DNA from: Pseudanabaenaceae cyanobacterium MP8IB2.15
Lineage (GTDB): Bacteria; Cyanobacteriota; Cyanobacteriia; Pseudanabaenales; Pseudanabaenaceae
Length of the DNA: 8,411 nt
Assembly (NCBI GenBank): GCA_030248825.1
Contig: JARCMB010000462.1
Location: 1-8,411 of the forward strand
Direction: 5' to 3'
How positions within the stretch are numbered: the stretch's first letter is position 1; every line of letters begins with the position of its first letter. A program made the position numbers and the translations under genes. Positions 6,889 to 8,411 of this stretch are shown in pieces. The notes beneath the pieces are model-generated. The model made no database searches, was not told the origin of the DNA, and saw only the letters and a list, made by a program, of their open reading frames with translations.

Positions 6889-7080
6889 CAGTTATAAACG
6901 AGAGATACAAAGATTTTTAGGCTTGAATTGGCATTGATGGTAAGACACGAGTTAAAGAACTAACCGTATTTGCATCTCAAAAATTCGATCTGATTGTTTA
7001 TCCCTATTGGCTGGCACATCCTGGGATTTGATATAGCACACATTTAATCATCGTTTCATACTATTCAAGGATACAAAATC

Positions 7081-7617
7081 ATGATGTCAGACAAGCACGA
7101 AATAGTTGATGTTTTCCCAACCCATGTTGAAGCAGAAAAAGCGGTGCTGGTGCTGCAAAAAGCAGGCTTCGATATGGACAAAATTTCGATCGTTGGTAGA
7201 GACTATCAAACTACAGATCATGTACGCGGATTTCTAAGTTGGAAAGATACCGCAAAAGCCGGAGCGGGCGAAGGAGCCTACTGGGGCAGTTTTATGGGCG
7301 GACTGTTTGGCATTCTCACCGGTGCCGGATTACTATTTATTCCTGGAATGGGTCAGGTGATTGTCGCTGGGCCCATTGTGGGAGTGCTGGCTGGTTGGCT
7401 GGAAGGGATGATTGTTGGGGGTGCTGGTGCTGCTGTTGTTGGGGGACTGGCGGGTGCTCTCGTCGGATTGGGAATTCCCAAGGAGCAAGCCCTGAAGTAC
7501 GAGACAGAAGTCAAAGCAGGGAAGTTTATGGTGATTGCTTCAGGTACGGATCTGGAATTCAATCGATCGCAGCAAATTCTGCAAAATGCCAATCATGATG
7601 AATTAATTGCTGTTTAA
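7081..7617 (+). CDS. YflT-like general stress protein with glycine-zipper membrane region
   Basis: This is a small protein (178 aa) of a family abundant in cyanobacteria and often annotated 'general stress protein' (sometimes misleadingly 'histidine kinase'); no biochemical role is established. Residues about 5-45 form a small alpha/beta domain resembling the heat-induced YflT domain (IVDVFPTHVEAEKAV, ISIVGRD). Residues about 60-130 are very rich in Gly and Ala (GEGAYWGSFMGGLFGILTGAG, and GMIVGGAGAAVVGGLAGALVG). They are hydrophobic, suggesting two membrane hairpins or a glycine zipper. The C-terminus (GIPKEQALKYETEVKAGKFMVIASG) matches the usual end of the family. No kinase motif is present. 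The start at 7081 is chosen because AAGGA lies 9 bases upstream (7067-7071); the second Met at 7084 is also possible. It stands alone on its strand, 300 bases before a broken gene. It is probably stress-induced by family analogy, but no promoter was identified. Confidence 0.85.
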   Translation: MMSDKHEIVDVFPTHVEAEKAVLVLQKAGFDMDKISIVGRDYQTTDHVRGFLSWKDTAKAGAGEGAYWGSFMGGLFGILTGAGLLFIPGMGQVIVAGPIVGVLAGWLEGMIVGGAGAAVVGGLAGALVGLGIPKEQALKYETEVKAGKFMVIASGTDLEFNRSQQILQNANHDELIAV

Positions 7618-7913
7618 ATCGATCGCAATTGCATGATTTTTTGTACAGAATTTGAGTGCAGCCAAGGGATAAACCTTCTAAAACAGGGTTCATTTGTTGC
7701 ATCAATGGTTCAGTTTTGATTCGCGAACAGCTTGCCATCTACGAGAGCGATCGCCCTTTTTGTCACACCGAAATTAGATGCGAAGCCGAAAAGTTTCATG
7801 AAGGCGACTGAGGCAAGTCGATCGACAACAACTAATCTTACCAGGCCAAGCAGGACTGGCACTAAAACACTTAGAAGTGCGATCGATACAGATCGCCCAA
7901 ATTGGAGAACACT
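7618..7913. other. Spacer between the stress-protein gene and the broken DUF6544-like gene
   Basis: A GCAATTGC palindrome followed by six T (about 7627-7643) comes directly after the stress-protein stop and might end transcription, but the palindrome has no loop and is weak. From 7732 to 7917 the plus strand is open from TTG and ends as ATGA overlapping the next gene's ATG at 7914. The minus strand is open from 7934 to 7710 with a hydrophobic stretch. Neither product resembles a family I know and neither has a good ribosome site; they overlap, so at most one could be real. One HIP1 site is at 7747. Confidence 0.4.
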
Positions 7914-7916
7914 ATG
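7904..7916 (+). promoter_or_regulatory. Shine-Dalgarno and ATG that mark the original start of the DUF6544-like gene
   Basis: GGAGA (7904-7908) is followed by ACACT and ATG (7914-7916), an ideal arrangement. This ATG is in the same frame as the DUF6544-like coding sequence but is followed by ATT and then TAA (7920-7922). It fixes where translation of the ancestral gene began and shows that the open frame starting at TTG 7959 is only what remains after a stop mutation. Confidence 0.65.
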
Positions 7917-8312
7917 ATTTAAACTCAAACTCAAACTAAACCGATTTCGATTGATGATTTGTGGGAATCAGCACCGAAGAGCGATCGCCCCTTCAATCCT
8001 GAATCATTAATCAATCTTCCCAATCTAGCCCGCCGCTATTTGGAGAATGCGATCGCCCCCGGCACACCCCTCGCATCCGCCGTTCGATTGTGGATGCACG
8101 GCGAAATCAAACTCGATCAAAAATGGCACCCCTTCAAGGGAGAAGAAGTTATCTACGGTCATCGGGGGATGATCTGGCGGGCGACGACTTGGGCGAAGGG
8201 ATTGCCGATTTGGGGAGGCGATCGCATCGTGGATGGTGTCGGCGAGTCGCAGTGGAAAATCCTGGGGCTGTTTCCAGTGGTGGAGGCATCTGGTGCTGAT
8301 ATCACCCGCTAA
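7914..8312 (+). pseudogene. DUF6544-like gene, broken by an early stop and a 3' truncation
   Basis: The frame from ATG 7914 reads Met-Ile-stop, then TQTQTKPISIDDLWESAP and on to 8309 without interruption. The stop (7920-7922) sits in an ACTCAA-type repeat, so one C-to-T change of CAA to TAA explains it. The body has features I associate with DUF6544 (formerly DUF6920): LPNLARRYLENAIAPG near the start, a beta-rich stretch with LWMHGEIKL and WHPFKGEEVIYGHRGMIWRA, then GDRIVDGVGESQWKILGLFP and VVEASGADITR. Family members normally continue well beyond this last motif; here TAA follows at once (8310-8312) and mobile-element-like sequence begins. Reinitiation at TTG 7959 would give 117 aa but no ribosome site precedes it. 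Family function is unknown. Two HIP1 octamers at 7981 and 8049 and one at 8218 indicate long residence in a cyanobacterial genome. Confidence 0.65.
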
Positions 8313-8313
8313 G

Positions 8314-8411
8314 AAGTTAGGACTTACGCATTGACAAAAAACATTATCTATGTATTCTCGACCATAGCATCACTCTGAAGGTTTGCAAAAATATGCTCAC
8401 GTATAACTAAG
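8314..8411. mobile_element. Left end of a probable insertion sequence or MITE, cut by the window edge
   Basis: Directly after the truncated gene comes AAGTTAGGACTTACGCA (8314-8330). From general knowledge, GTTAGGACTTACGCA is a very frequent terminal sequence of small transposable elements in Nostoc-type and other cyanobacterial genomes. It begins exactly where the DUF6544-like reading frame loses its homology, as expected for an insertion. No matching inverted copy (TGCGTAAGTCCTAAC) appears before the window ends, so the element continues beyond. Its size, transposase and family cannot be determined. The remaining bases are A+T rich and show no coding signal. Confidence 0.5.

Larger units (their letters stand above)
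6102..7080. other. Gene-poor divergent intergenic region with elements and a gene remnant
   Basis: These 979 bases separate the minus-strand operon from the plus-strand stress-protein gene, so both promoters should lie here. I see the palindrome at 6114-6127, the MITE-like element at 6381-6491, short A+T-rich repeats at 6520-6550, a stress-protein remnant at 6594-6758 and a decayed repeat at 6849-6888. A minus-strand open frame from GTG 6298 to 6116 (60 codons) has one HIP1 site but no good ribosome site or known motif and overlaps the palindrome. No clear -35/-10 pair could be fixed for either flanking gene. The stretch 6890-7060 shows nothing I recognise. Confidence 0.6.

Noticed and set aside
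7028..7062. TTGATA at 7028 with CATACT at 7057 as a promoter for the stress-protein gene.
   Set aside because: The spacing of 23 bases is too long for a standard sigma-70 promoter.
7619..7645. Possible intrinsic terminator after the stress-protein gene (palindrome GCAATTGC followed by T6).
   Set aside because: The palindrome has no loop and the flanking bases pair poorly, so a stable hairpin ahead of the T-run is not supported.
8309..8411. CTAAG at 8309-8313 and again at 8407-8411, suggesting a target duplication around a roughly 93-base element.
   Set aside because: The right edge shows no inverted copy of the GTTAGGACTTACGCA end, and a 5-base match at the very end of the window is easily chance.

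Overview
The window looks like chromosomal DNA of a cyanobacterium, probably filamentous. At least 15 perfect copies of the HIP1 octamer GCGATCGC occur in 8.4 kb, both inside and outside genes. Interspersed repeats of the CCCCCTTAAGGGGG type and small inverted-repeat elements common in such genomes are also present. The species cannot be named from this sequence.

Left two thirds (minus strand, 6101 down to 356): one four-gene export operon. In transcription order it encodes a double-ATPase ABC protein (two NBDs in one chain), two ABC-2 type permeases and an HlyD-type membrane fusion protein. The first three genes are tightly coupled (ATGA overlap, then a 3-base gap). The last follows a 92-base gap and has its own good Shine-Dalgarno. 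The set matches the YbhF-S-R-G type of exporter: ATP hydrolysis drives a permease heterodimer in the inner membrane, and the fusion protein would connect it to a TolC-like outer-membrane channel. No channel and no regulator gene lies in the window. Two features stand out: a clean four-copy 54-base in-frame repeat in the cytoplasmic tail of the fusion protein, and an asymmetric pair of ATP sites in the ATPase.

Middle (6102-7080): about 980 bases with no intact gene. It holds a 14-base palindrome abutting the operon's Shine-Dalgarno, a 111-base MITE-like element with perfect 14-base terminal inverted repeats and TA ends, a decayed copy of the repeat found at 1-64, and a headless, tailless remnant of a YflT-like stress protein.

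Right (7081-8411, plus strand): an intact small glycine-rich membrane 'general stress protein' of the same family as the remnant. After a 300-base spacer comes a DUF6544-like gene that appears broken twice: a nonsense codon at position 3, after an excellent Shine-Dalgarno and ATG, and a truncation where a mobile-element end begins. The window closes inside that element.

Overall this is a conventional exporter operon beside a patch of gene decay and small mobile elements. I do not see a convincing new defence, RNA or biosynthetic system.
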